DNA of 64,000 nucleotides from CAUYXS01 sp965248495 (GTDB taxonomy: Bacteria; Chloroflexota; Dehalococcoidia; Lucifugimonadales; Australimonadaceae): positions 62,001 through 126,000 of the forward strand of contig CBDFJL010000003.1 of NCBI GenBank assembly GCA_965248495.1. The letters are read 5' to 3'. The notes below the pieces were generated by a model. That model was not told the origin of the DNA and made no database searches. It saw only the letters and a list, made by a program, of their open reading frames with translations. Positions 26,615 through 34,633 of the stretch are shown here, piece by piece. How positions within the stretch are numbered: the stretch's first letter is position 1; each line of letters starts with the position of its first letter. Made by a program: the position numbers and the translations under genes.

Positions 26615-28027
26615 ATGCGATCGTTGCTAGCAGAACGTACTCGTTTCCTGACCGTGCTCCGCCATCGCGAGTACCGGCTGTACTTCAGCGGCTTGCTCAT
26701 AAGCGTGGCGGGATTTCAGATGCTGCTGGCGACCATCGGCTGGCTGGCGTTCCATATCTCCGGCTCCACGGTTGCGCTGGGCGTCGTCGGAGGCACGCAG
26801 GCCATCCCGGCCCTGGTGCTGAACCTCTATGGCGGAGCGCTGGCGGACCGGCTCAATCCTCGCAAGCTCATCATCGTCGGCCAAGCACTCGCTGCCCTCG
26901 TGATCGCGGGGATGGCAGCCGTCACCCTGCTCAACGAGACACAGCTCTGGCACCTGCTTGTCGGCACGCTTCTGGTCAGCATCGCCCTCGGCATTGACCA
27001 GCCGGCCAGGCGCATGATCTGGGCCTACCTTGTCCCGCGCGATGAGTTCGTTTTCGCCATATCCCTGAACCAGACGGTGTGGAGCTCGACCCGCGTATTC
27101 GCCCCGGGGTTGGCGGGCGGCCTGATCGCCCTCGTCGGTGCCGCGACGGGGAACGACGAGGTGGGCGCCGCGGCCGCGCTCATGGCGACCGCCGCAGGCT
27201 TCGTCGTGATGGCGCTGGCCATGGTATTCGTACGCATGGGTCCCATCGAGCGATCGACCGGACAGACGGTCTTCCACGACATGGTCGACGGCCTGCGCTA
27301 CGTCCGCGGGTCGCCCGTGTTCCTCTACTTGTTCGGGTTGTCGTTCATCGCGGGTTTCTTCGGCCTCTCGTACGCGATCCTCATGCCGGTCTTTGCCGAG
27401 GACTACTTCAACACTGGCTCCGGCGGCTTTGGCCTGCTGCTATCGGTCAACGGGGTCGGCGGCATCATCGGGACCATCGCCGTCGCCTCGTTCAGCCGCT
27501 ACCAAGACCGCCCGTGGCTCCTCATCGGGGGAGCCGTGGGCCTGGGTATCACCGTCGTGCTCTTCGCCGTGGTGGCGGCGGCGTCGGGGTCCCTGGCGCT
27601 GGGCCTGTTCGTGCTGGTGCTCGTGGGCCTGGCGTTCGCGCTCTTCCAGATCGCGGCCGGGACCGTCATCAACCTCCTGGTGCCGGACCAGTACCGCGGA
27701 CGCGTGCTCAGCCTGCGCAGCATCATGTTCAGCCTCGCGCCGCTGGGCGGGCTGGCGGCCGGGGGCATGGCAGTGGCCATCGGTTCCGCGGCGGCGGTGG
27801 CCATCGGGGGTGTCGTGGTAGCCGTGGGCGGCATCGGCTCCTACCTGCTGAGCCACGATCTGCGGCACCTGCCGGAGGTCGTCGCCCGCGGCACCCAGAC
27901 CGGGCCGGCCTCGGAGGCTGAGGCCGAGCCAGAGGCGGCGGGCTGGGCCCCCGTCTCGCGGCAGCCGCTCAGGAGTGCGTGCGTGTGCTACTCTGCGCCC
28001 GCAAGCAAGTATGACGGAGGTGCGTGA
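26615..28027 (+). CDS. MFS transporter (EntS/MFS_3 type)
   Basis: A 470-residue membrane protein with about 12 transmembrane segments. It starts FLTVLRHREYRLYFSGLL; loop motifs GALADRLNPRKLIIVGQ (between helices 2 and 3) and PDQYRGRVLSLRSI are typical of the MFS_3/EntS branch, mostly exporters. The C-terminus is long and hydrophilic (about 45 residues, Glu/Ala-rich). Its stop at 28025-28027 is immediately before the next gene, whose ribosome-binding site lies inside this gene. The substrate is unknown; position between a carbamoylase and a cysteine hydrolase suggests a small nitrogen compound. Confidence 0.88.
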   Translation: MRSLLAERTRFLTVLRHREYRLYFSGLLISVAGFQMLLATIGWLAFHISGSTVALGVVGGTQAIPALVLNLYGGALADRLNPRKLIIVGQALAALVIAGMAAVTLLNETQLWHLLVGTLLVSIALGIDQPARRMIWAYLVPRDEFVFAISLNQTVWSSTRVFAPGLAGGLIALVGAATGNDEVGAAAALMATAAGFVVMALAMVFVRMGPIERSTGQTVFHDMVDGLRYVRGSPVFLYLFGLSFIAGFFGLSYAILMPVFAEDYFNTGSGGFGLLLSVNGVGGIIGTIAVASFSRYQDRPWLLIGGAVGLGITVVLFAVVAAASGSLALGLFVLVLVGLAFALFQIAAGTVINLLVPDQYRGRVLSLRSIMFSLAPLGGLAAGGMAVAIGSAAAVAIGGVVVAVGGIGSYLLSHDLRHLPEVVARGTQTGPASEAEAEPEAAGWAPVSRQPLRSACVCYSAPASKYDGGA

Positions 28028-28028
28028 C

Positions 28029-28781
28029 ATGGCTGAGCGTGTCTGGGACCAATACCTATCCGAGCAGGACAGGGCCAGGGCCGGCGCGGCGGTCCAACCC
28101 AAGGTCGGATTCGGCGAGAAGCCGGCCCTGCTCTTGGTGGACATGTACCGCTGGGTGTTCGGCGACGAGCCTGAGCCCCTGCTGGAGGCCGTCAAGAAGT
28201 GGCCCGGAAGCTGCGGGTTGGCTGGGTGGGATTCGATCCCGCACGTCCAGGCGCTGCTGACGGACGCTCGTGATGCCGGCATCCCCGTCGTCTTCGTAAC
28301 CGGCATGGCGGAGCAGACCTCCGGCGTGAAGGAGTGGCGCTACGCCAACCGCGGCGGCAGGCCCGGTCCTAAGACCATCGACCCGGTACACGCGGACAGG
28401 GTCCGGCGCATGTACGACATCATCGACGAGTTGGCACCGATCGCCGGCGAGGCCGTGCTGGAAAAGACCGCGCCCAGCGGCTTCTTCGGGACTCCGCTGA
28501 CCAGCCACCTCATTCGAGAGGGCGTCGACACCGTCATCGTGGCCGGCGAGACGACCAGCGGCTGCGTTCGCGCATCGGTCATCGACGGCTGCAGCTACCG
28601 CTATCGCATGATCGTCGCCGAGGAGTGCGTGTTCGACCGCGACGAGGCCTCACACGCGATCAACCTGTTCGACATGCACGAGAAGTACGCCGACGTGCTC
28701 CCGCTGGCCGAGATACGCACATGGCTCCAAGCCTTTGCCGCGCGATCGGGACGCGGCTCAGCAGCGGCCGCCTCAGGTTAA
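28029..28781 (+). CDS. Isochorismatase-family cysteine hydrolase (N-carbamoylsarcosine amidase-like)
   Basis: A 250-residue cysteine hydrolase. The triad residues are the aspartate in ALLLVDMYRWVFG, the lysine in EAVLEKTAPSGFFG and the cysteine in GETTSGCVRASVIDG, followed by ECVFDRDEASHAINLFDM. This fits N-carbamoylsarcosine amidohydrolase-like and ureide-type members rather than nicotinamidase. The ATG at 28029 sits one base behind the MFS stop, with GGAGGTG upstream. It is predicted to act on a carbamoyl or amide intermediate of the same pathway as the neighbouring carbamoylase. Confidence 0.9.
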   Translation: MAERVWDQYLSEQDRARAGAAVQPKVGFGEKPALLLVDMYRWVFGDEPEPLLEAVKKWPGSCGLAGWDSIPHVQALLTDARDAGIPVVFVTGMAEQTSGVKEWRYANRGGRPGPKTIDPVHADRVRRMYDIIDELAPIAGEAVLEKTAPSGFFGTPLTSHLIREGVDTVIVAGETTSGCVRASVIDGCSYRYRMIVAEECVFDRDEASHAINLFDMHEKYADVLPLAEIRTWLQAFAARSGRGSAAAASG

Positions 28782-28847
28782 CCCGGGCGAGCTGGCGGCC
28801 TGAGCGCAGCCGAAAGGTCAGGATGCTAGGCTAGGGACGCTCCGTCC

Positions 28848-30188
28848 ATGCGGGGCGCCAGCGACTGGCCGGCCGGAACGTTGGACCAGCAGACCCCCGC
28901 AAGCACACCCACAGCATTCGAAACTGAGGTCGACCTCAGTACGATGCCGCGCGCGTTCCGCGCCTTCGCGTCGCTTCGGTTCAGAGAGTACCGCCTCCTG
29001 TGGCTGGGACAGCTCAGCCAGGCCGGCACCATGTGGGCCGAGCGCATCGCCCGGAGCGTGCTGGCCTTCGAGCTGACCGGCTCGGCCCTCCAGCTCGGCG
29101 CGCTTGAAGCCGTCCGCGGGGGCGCGTCCCTCGTCTTCGGCCTGTGGGGCGGCGTCCTAGCCGACCGCTTCGATAGGCGGCTGATCCTGATGATCATCCA
29201 GACCTGGTCCCTCGCGGTGTTTGGGGTCATGACCGCGCTCGCCTTCACGAATTCGCTGGAGCTCTGGCACCTCTACGCCAGCGCGGTCGGACTGGCGCTT
29301 GGGCAGGCGGTCAACCAACCGGTGCGCACGTCGCTGATCCCGTCGCTGGTGCCGCCCAACCTGGTCCTGCAATCGATGACGCTGAACTCGATCGCCATCA
29401 ATGCGACGCGCATCACCACGCCGCTTCTCGTCTCCGTGCTCGTAGCCGCCACAGGCCAGGGCGGGTGGGGCTACGCCGTGTCGGCAGTCCTCTACGTGAT
29501 GATCCTCCTGTTCACCGGCCTCATGCGAATCCCCGACGCGGCCAAGCCCGAGAAAGGCGCGCGCGACCTCTCGATACTCCGGTCCTTCGCGGAGGGCTTG
29601 GCATACGCGTGGAAAAACAAGACACTATTGGCGCAGCTTCTCATTGCCATTGGTCCCCTGGCCTTCGGGTTCAGCTATCAAGCGATTTTGATCGTCTACG
29701 CGCTCCAGACCCTCGCCGTCGATGCGACGGGGTTCGGAGCGTTATTTACGATAGCGGGCTCGGGTGCGCTCCTCGGCGGTCTCGTCATCGCATCGCGGGG
29801 CTCCATGCGCAGGCACGGGTGGGTCATGATCGGATCGGGCACGGCGTACGGTGCCGCGCTTCTCGCCATGGGCGCCGTGGACTTGCTGCCCAGTGGTTGG
29901 CCGCTCTTCTGGTTCGCGGTTCCCGCCCTCGCCTTGGTCGGGGCGGCGCAGACAGCATTCCGCGCAGCCAACAACAGCATGATCCTCATGGGCACTCCGC
30001 CGGAGCTGCGCGGGCGCGTCATGAGCCTGACGGTGCTGACGCAGGGGATGGCGGCCGGCGGTGCGCTGCTGGCCGGTGCGCTGGCCGCGGCGATCAGCCC
30101 AGCAGCCGCGATGGCGGGGCTCGGTGTGCTCTGCATCGCCGTGGTCTGGGGCGTGACGATCGCGCGGCCCAGCCTGATGAAACTGTAG
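28848..30188 (+). CDS. MFS transporter (MFS_3 type)
   Basis: A 446-residue membrane protein with about 12 transmembrane segments. The conserved start is FRAFASLRFREYRLLWLGQ at about residue 37, preceded by a hydrophilic N-terminal stretch. The motif GVLADRFDRRLILMIIQ lies between helices 2 and 3, and PPELRGRVMSLTVLTQGM in the second half. It is paralogous to the genes at 26615 and 54489. The ATG at 28848 has no clear ribosome-binding site; the ATG at 28944 (MPRAFRAF) is a plausible shorter start. It lies 66 bases after the cysteine hydrolase. Confidence 0.87.
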   Translation: MRGASDWPAGTLDQQTPASTPTAFETEVDLSTMPRAFRAFASLRFREYRLLWLGQLSQAGTMWAERIARSVLAFELTGSALQLGALEAVRGGASLVFGLWGGVLADRFDRRLILMIIQTWSLAVFGVMTALAFTNSLELWHLYASAVGLALGQAVNQPVRTSLIPSLVPPNLVLQSMTLNSIAINATRITTPLLVSVLVAATGQGGWGYAVSAVLYVMILLFTGLMRIPDAAKPEKGARDLSILRSFAEGLAYAWKNKTLLAQLLIAIGPLAFGFSYQAILIVYALQTLAVDATGFGALFTIAGSGALLGGLVIASRGSMRRHGWVMIGSGTAYGAALLAMGAVDLLPSGWPLFWFAVPALALVGAAQTAFRAANNSMILMGTPPELRGRVMSLTVLTQGMAAGGALLAGALAAAISPAAAMAGLGVLCIAVVWGVTIARPSLMKL

Positions 30189-30227
30189 CGAAAACGAACG
30201 GCTAGTTCAGACACACAGGAGAAAATT

Positions 30228-30875
30228 GTGCGCTTATCAAGCTTCCTGCCACAGGCACTGCTGCCGAGGGAGGACCGCTTCTTCGGCCTCTTGCGCAGCA
30301 GCACACGGAACCTGCATCAGACCACCATCGCGCTGGTGGACTTCTTCGAGGACTACCAGGACATCGAGCGCAAGGCCGCCCATATCCGTGACCTCGAGGA
30401 GATCGGCGACCACGTCATCCACGAGATCATGTCCAACCTCCACCGCACCTTCGTCACGCCCTTCGACCGGGAGGACATCGCCCAGCTGGGCGTGCGGCTC
30501 GACGACGTGGTCGACATGGCGGAGGAGGCCGCGCGGACGATGGTCGAGTACCACGTAACGGCACCGACGCCGAGGGCCATCGAGCTCACGCGCCTGATCG
30601 ACCAGGCCGGAGTGTTGCTCGAGGAAGCGGGAGAGAAGCTGCGGGCCCGTGGCGGCCGCCTCCGCGAGCTGCTGCCGCTAACCGTGGAGCTCAACCGCAT
30701 CGAGAACGAGGCCGACCAGGTGACGTCCAAGGCGGTCGGCGAGCTCTTCGCCCACGAGAAGGACCCCATCGAGATCATCAAGTGGCGCGAGATCTACGGG
30801 CTGTTGGAGGGCGCAACCGACCGTTGCGAGGACGCCGCCAACGTGATCGAGGCGATCGTGCTGAAGCATGCCTGA
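30228..30875 (+). CDS. DUF47 family phosphate transport regulator (PhoU-like)
   Basis: A 215-residue helical protein. The start LPREDRFFGLLRSSTRN and the blocks LEEIGDHVIHEIMSNL, TPFDREDIAQLGVRLDDVVD and RCEDAANVIEAIVLKHA are typical of DUF47, a PhoU-like helical bundle with paired E/DxxxD metal sites. It normally accompanies a PiT transporter and modulates it. The GTG at 30228 is preceded by AGGAGA. Its last codons overlap the start of the transporter gene by eight bases, so the two are coupled. Confidence 0.95.
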   Translation: MRLSSFLPQALLPREDRFFGLLRSSTRNLHQTTIALVDFFEDYQDIERKAAHIRDLEEIGDHVIHEIMSNLHRTFVTPFDREDIAQLGVRLDDVVDMAEEAARTMVEYHVTAPTPRAIELTRLIDQAGVLLEEAGEKLRARGGRLRELLPLTVELNRIENEADQVTSKAVGELFAHEKDPIEIIKWREIYGLLEGATDRCEDAANVIEAIVLKHA

Positions 30876-31854
30876 AGTCGTCATCCTCGTGATCACCATC
30901 GCGCTCGCGCTCGCGTACGCCTACGCGAATGGGATGAACGACGCGGCCAACGCGGTCGCCACCGCCATCTCCACGCGAGCGCTCACGCCGGCGGCCGCCG
31001 TGCTGATGGCCGGCGTGCTCAACGCGGCCGGCGCCCTGTCGGGCACGGCGGTCGCCAAGACCATCGGCAAAGGCATCATCGACCCGGAGCTGATGACGCA
31101 GTACGCCGTCGCCTCCGCCATCGCCGCGTCGGTCATCTGGGTGATCATCGCAACGCGGCTCGGCTTCCCGGTCAGCGTCAGCCACTCGCTGATCGCTGGC
31201 GTCGTCGGTGCCGGGATCGCAGTCGCGGGCTTCTCGGGGCTGAACACCGCGATCGTCGTGAAGGTGTTGCTGGCCCTGGCGCTGTCGCCGCTGCTGGGCT
31301 TCGTCGGCGGCTTCCTGCTGATGATCGCGCTCTACTGGGCGCTACGGCGGCGGGCGCCGTCGTCGGTGAACGCGGTGGGCTCCAAGCTGCAGATACTCTC
31401 GGCGGCGTTCTTGTCTTACAGCCACGGCAGGAACGATGGCCAGAACGCCATGGGCATCATCGCCCTCGGCTGGGCCGTCTACTTCGCCCAGGACCTGAGC
31501 GTCGATCTCTGGATGATCCTGGTCTCGGCGCTGGCCATAGGCCTCGGCACCGCCATCGGGGGGTGGCGCGTGATACGGACGCTGGGCATGCGCGTCACGC
31601 GGTTGGAGCCCATCAGCGGCTTCGCGGCCAACTTCACCGCGGCATCGGTCATCGAAGCCGCTTCGAGCATCGGCCTGCCGGTGAGCACGACGCACACCTC
31701 GACCAGCACCATCCTGGGCGTGGGTGCGACGCGCCGGTTTTCGGCCGTGCGCTGGGGCGTCACGCGCAGCATCTTGCTGGCGTGGGTCGTCACCTACCCC
31801 TTCTGCCTGGTCCTCGGCTGGGTGCTGGCCAAGTCCCTGACCGCCATCACGTAG
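30868..31854 (+). CDS. pit: Inorganic phosphate transporter, PiT family
   Basis: A 328-residue integral membrane protein. It has the duplicated PiT signatures: ANGMNDAANAVATAI near the N-terminus and SHGRNDGQNAMGIIALG in the second half, plus GFPVSVSHSLIAGVVG and GLPVSTTHTSTSTILGVG. It imports phosphate (metal phosphate) coupled to H+ or Na+. It starts inside the DUF47 gene, an arrangement seen widely. Its stop lies two bases from the stop of the convergent DUF4389 gene, with no hairpin between them. Confidence 0.96.
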   Translation: MPEVVILVITIALALAYAYANGMNDAANAVATAISTRALTPAAAVLMAGVLNAAGALSGTAVAKTIGKGIIDPELMTQYAVASAIAASVIWVIIATRLGFPVSVSHSLIAGVVGAGIAVAGFSGLNTAIVVKVLLALALSPLLGFVGGFLLMIALYWALRRRAPSSVNAVGSKLQILSAAFLSYSHGRNDGQNAMGIIALGWAVYFAQDLSVDLWMILVSALAIGLGTAIGGWRVIRTLGMRVTRLEPISGFAANFTAASVIEAASSIGLPVSTTHTSTSTILGVGATRRFSAVRWGVTRSILLAWVVTYPFCLVLGWVLAKSLTAIT

Positions 31855-31856
31855 CG

Positions 31857-32486
31857 CTAGGGCGCCAGCCTGAACGGCGGGTACTCGTCCGTGACGAGGA
31901 CCACGGCATAGCATTCGACCCTGAGGCCCCAGCGCTGTACGCCGACGACGAAGTCGAACATGCCCCGCGGATAGCGCCCGGTGAAGAGGATGGCGAACCA
32001 GACGACGATGGCGGCCACAAACAGGGCGATGAACAGAAAGAACAGCACGATGTAGTGGGGAATCGCCAGCAGCCACTTCACCAGCGGCAGCCAGCGGTTG
32101 AGGTCGTTCGGAACGTCCGGGTACGAGATCGTCAGGTGGGCGTACTGCTCCTCGTCCGTGGACGGGTACTCGTCCGACAGCAGGAGTAGGTAGGCCTGGA
32201 CCCGGTACTGGAGCTTCAGAATCTCGTAGTTGAAGTCGAACCACCAGCGCGGGTACTTCTGCCGAAACACGATCATCAGCAGGGTCGAGCCGAACAGGAC
32301 ACCGCCGGTCGTGCCGGGGCCGAACCACAAACTCCCGTCGTAGCCCCACCCACCGGCTCCCAATAGGCCCAGGACGACGAAGATTGGGATGACGAAGATG
32401 ATCCGGAAGAACGAGGAGAAGCGGTCGAGGTCCCGGTCTGGGTAGTCGATGGACAGGTCTACGGGATACGAAACAGCGCTCGCCAT
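31857..32486 (-). CDS. DUF4389 membrane protein
   Basis: A 209-residue protein beginning SYPVDLSIDYPDRDLDRFSS. Transmembrane segments lie at residues about 25-45, 55-75 and 130-160 (HYIVLFFLFIALFVAAIVVW). DUF4389 landmarks are LLAIPHYIVL, ILFTGRYPRGMFDFVVGVQRW and a C-terminal tail with TDEYPPF, which also appears earlier as SDEYPS. The family is common in Actinobacteriota and Chloroflexota and has no known function. The ATG at 32486 has GGGAGGTG upstream; the frame extends further but without support. Confidence 0.85.
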   Translation of the reverse strand: MASAVSYPVDLSIDYPDRDLDRFSSFFRIIFVIPIFVVLGLLGAGGWGYDGSLWFGPGTTGGVLFGSTLLMIVFRQKYPRWWFDFNYEILKLQYRVQAYLLLLSDEYPSTDEEQYAHLTISYPDVPNDLNRWLPLVKWLLAIPHYIVLFFLFIALFVAAIVVWFAILFTGRYPRGMFDFVVGVQRWGLRVECYAVVLVTDEYPPFRLAP

Positions 32487-32592
32487 ATGACACCTCCCAA
32501 TGTCAGCGGGCCATGGCCATGCCCCAGCTGAAGGGGGCGCGGCGGACCAATCGACGGTAGCATGAGGCCACGTCCACCGAGGTGTCAAAGCC

Positions 32593-32958
32593 ATGCCGAA
32601 GACGCTGGCGGAGAAGCTGTACCTGCGCTCAGGCAGCGCGGTCGTCGCTGACGCCCCCGTAGGGTACGAAACCCTGCTCGGCGCGCCAGTCGAGTTTCGG
32701 TCGGCAGCATCGCTGGGCGGAGCCTTCGACTGGCTGCTGTGGTTCGTGGCCATGCGCCCCGACCTCGAATCGGGCATCGGCCGCGTCAAGGCCGCGCTCG
32801 ACGACGGAGCGATCCTGTGGATCGCCTACCCCAAGGCGGGCCAGCTGGGTACGGATCTGAACCGCGACCGGCTAGCCGAGCTCGGGCGCGACCACGGCTT
32901 GAGGGCGGTGACGCAGGTGGCGATCGACGATGTGTGGTCGACGCTGCGGTTCAAGTAG
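32593..32958 (+). CDS. DUF3052-like protein
   Basis: A 121-residue cytosolic protein. Segments ADAPVGYETLLGAPVEF, FVAMRPDLESGIGRVKAAL, GAILWIAYPKAGQLGTDLNR and QVAIDDVWSTLRFK agree with the DUF3052 pattern. Family members look like methyltransferase-fold fragments without a SAM site, and their role is unknown. No strong ribosome-binding site precedes the ATG at 32593 (a weak GAGGTG lies ten or more bases upstream). It is monocistronic. Confidence 0.75.
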   Translation: MPKTLAEKLYLRSGSAVVADAPVGYETLLGAPVEFRSAASLGGAFDWLLWFVAMRPDLESGIGRVKAALDDGAILWIAYPKAGQLGTDLNRDRLAELGRDHGLRAVTQVAIDDVWSTLRFK

Positions 32959-33352
32959 GTCCCTAGTCGAACGGCACATTTCGGCGACAGTGTCGCGGGG
33001 CCGAGGCGCGCGCCGAGTCAAAAGGAGAGGTCGTCTTGAGTATCGATCTGGGGAACGGCGCTCGGAGGACGATCGTGTCGGTCAACGTGGGAGGCATCCG
33101 CGAATTCGACTACCGGGGCCGCCGGGCGGCCAGTGCTGCTAACGAGTGCGCCGGTTCACCCGTGGGTTCTGTCGCTACGATGACATACCATCGTTGCCAA
33201 CGCATCAGGCCCCATCGTACGCTGCCGTGTCGGACTCTTCGACGGGGACGGCACGAAATGGAACAGAATGGAACAGAATGAGACAGCCTGACCGGCCCTC
33301 ATGCTGGACCCAGCCGCTTGGCGGGCGGCGCGCACCGTGCTTAGACTGAAGC
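32959..33352. other. Region with a broken MOSC-like gene and a short tandem repeat
   Basis: About 394 bases separate the DUF3052-like gene from the aquaporin gene. The first part holds a MOSC-like gene front (33036). Bases 33258-33279 contain GGAACAGAAT twice in tandem. I see no further coding signal. Confidence 0.5.
33036..33138 (+). pseudogene. N-terminal remnant of a MOSC-domain protein
   Basis: AAAGGAGAGG at 33020-33030 precedes a TTG at 33036. The product begins SIDLGNGARRTIVSVNVGGI and continues REFDYRGRRAAS, which matches the front of MOSC-domain proteins (VSVNVG...REFEYRGR). After about 34 codons the sequence loses all resemblance and soon ends. It appears to be a truncated gene; the C-terminal part with the catalytic cysteine is absent. 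Confidence 0.5.
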
Positions 33353-34204
33353 ATGCGGCTCATCGTCGCCTGCATCGGAGAGGTGATCGGCACCTATCTG
33401 CTAGTGGCCATCGGCACGGGTGCGGTCGCGGCCTCGCTCGTGACCGGAGCGGATATAGGCCTCTGGCAGGTCGCCGCTATCTGGGGAGCGGGTCTCACCG
33501 TCGCCATCTATCTCACCGGACCGCTGTCCGGTGCGCACCTGAACCCGGCGGTAACCTTGGCCTTCGCGTTGCTCCGCCGGAGCGCTTTCCCCCCAAGGTG
33601 GCTGCTCCCCTACTGGGGCTCCCAGCTTGGAGGCGCGGTCCTCGGTGGGCTCACGGTCCTTCGGATCTTCGGCGGGCGCATCGCCAGCTTCGAGTCTGCG
33701 GAGCGTCTCACCCGGGGCGAGCCCGGCAGTGAGCTGTCGGCCATGATGTTCGGTGAGTACTTCCCAAACCCAGCGATGTTCGGCACCGGCGAGCTTGGCC
33801 GCGCGATGATCTCGCCGGCCGGCGCGGCCATCGTCGAAGCGTTCGGCGCCGCCGTGTTGGGCTTCGTCGTGTTCGCCGTAGTGGACCGCAAGCGGCGTGC
33901 CGGGAGCGCCTACGTCAATCCGCTGCTCATCGGCCTCACGCTGATGGTGCTCATCGGCGTGTTCGCACCGTTGACCCAGGCCGGCTGGAACCCGGCCCGC
34001 GACTTCGGGCCGCGCATCGTCGCATTCTTCGCGGGGTGGGGCAGCACCGCGATACCTGGGCCGTCGGGCGGGTTCTGGGTCTACATAGTCGGCCCGTTGG
34101 TCGGCGCACCGCTGGGTGCGGCCGCCTACAGCTTGCTGACCCGCTACGCGCGCCGCACGGGGCTTGTGAGCGCCGCCGAGCGCGAGGCGCGGCGGGTAGC
34201 CTGA
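33353..34204 (+). CDS. MIP/aquaporin family channel (AqpS-like context)
   Basis: A 283-residue six-helix channel protein. The two pore boxes are GAHLNPAVTLAFALL (NPA) and GWNPARDFGPRIVAF (NPAR). The long loop with SAMMFGEYFPNPAMFG lies between helices 3 and 4. The aspartate after NPAR resembles glycerol-facilitator-type members that pass glycerol and As(OH)3. It overlaps the downstream arsenate reductase by one base (TGATG), the arrangement of aqpS-arsC loci where the channel releases arsenite. The start at ATG 33353 has no strong ribosome-binding site. Confidence 0.92.
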   Translation: MRLIVACIGEVIGTYLLVAIGTGAVAASLVTGADIGLWQVAAIWGAGLTVAIYLTGPLSGAHLNPAVTLAFALLRRSAFPPRWLLPYWGSQLGGAVLGGLTVLRIFGGRIASFESAERLTRGEPGSELSAMMFGEYFPNPAMFGTGELGRAMISPAGAAIVEAFGAAVLGFVVFAVVDRKRRAGSAYVNPLLIGLTLMVLIGVFAPLTQAGWNPARDFGPRIVAFFAGWGSTAIPGPSGGFWVYIVGPLVGAPLGAAAYSLLTRYARRTGLVSAAEREARRVA

Positions 34205-34611
34205 TGGCCAACGTGCTCTTCGTGTGCGTCCACAACGCGGGCCGCAGTCAGATGGCCAAGGCGATCTTCAACCGCGTCGCGCGCCAGCGGGGCCTCGGTC
34301 ACGTCGCCGAGTCCGCCGGAACCGAGCCCGCCGGCCATGTCCACGCCAACGTCGTCGAGGCGAGCCGCGAGCTGGGCGTAGACGTTGCGGACGCGGCGCC
34401 GAGACTGCTGTCCAACGAGATGATCGAGGCTGCGGACCGGGTCATCACGATGGGGTGCGCCATCGACTCGGATGCGTGCCCTGCTCTGTTCCTGACGGAC
34501 CACGCCGACTGGGGCCTGCCCAACCCCAAGGACCAGCCGCCGGAGCAGGTGCGCACCATCCGCGATGAGATCGGCCGGCGCGTCGGCGAGTTGCTGGACT
34601 CGCTGGCCTGA
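34204..34611 (+). CDS. arsC: Arsenate reductase ArsC, low-molecular-weight phosphatase family
   Basis: A 135-residue protein with the P-loop FVCVHNAGRSQMAKAIFN (CX5R, Cys at residue 8) and the acid loop in LTDHADWGLPNPKDQP. Thioredoxin-linked ArsC enzymes of this fold reduce arsenate to arsenite and use further cysteines around residues 80-90; here TMGCAIDSDACPALF supplies two. The pattern therefore supports arsenate reductase over a tyrosine phosphatase. The ATG at 34204 shares bases with the stop of the aquaporin gene, so arsenite produced would leave through that channel. Confidence 0.88.
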   Translation: MANVLFVCVHNAGRSQMAKAIFNRVARQRGLGHVAESAGTEPAGHVHANVVEASRELGVDVADAAPRLLSNEMIEAADRVITMGCAIDSDACPALFLTDHADWGLPNPKDQPPEQVRTIRDEIGRRVGELLDSLA

Positions 34612-34621
34612 GCCCGCCTCG

Positions 34622-34627
34622 TATACT
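34622..34627 (+). promoter_or_regulatory. -10 promoter box, possibly giving a leaderless ABC-transporter mRNA
   Basis: TATACT at 34622-34627 ends seven bases before the GTG at 34634, so transcription would start at about the first base of the start codon. The same -10 hexamer occurs at 36842 and 62477 upstream of genes. No good -35 box is seen. If used, the transporter is translated from a leaderless message. Confidence 0.4.
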
Positions 34628-34633
34628 GGCCCG

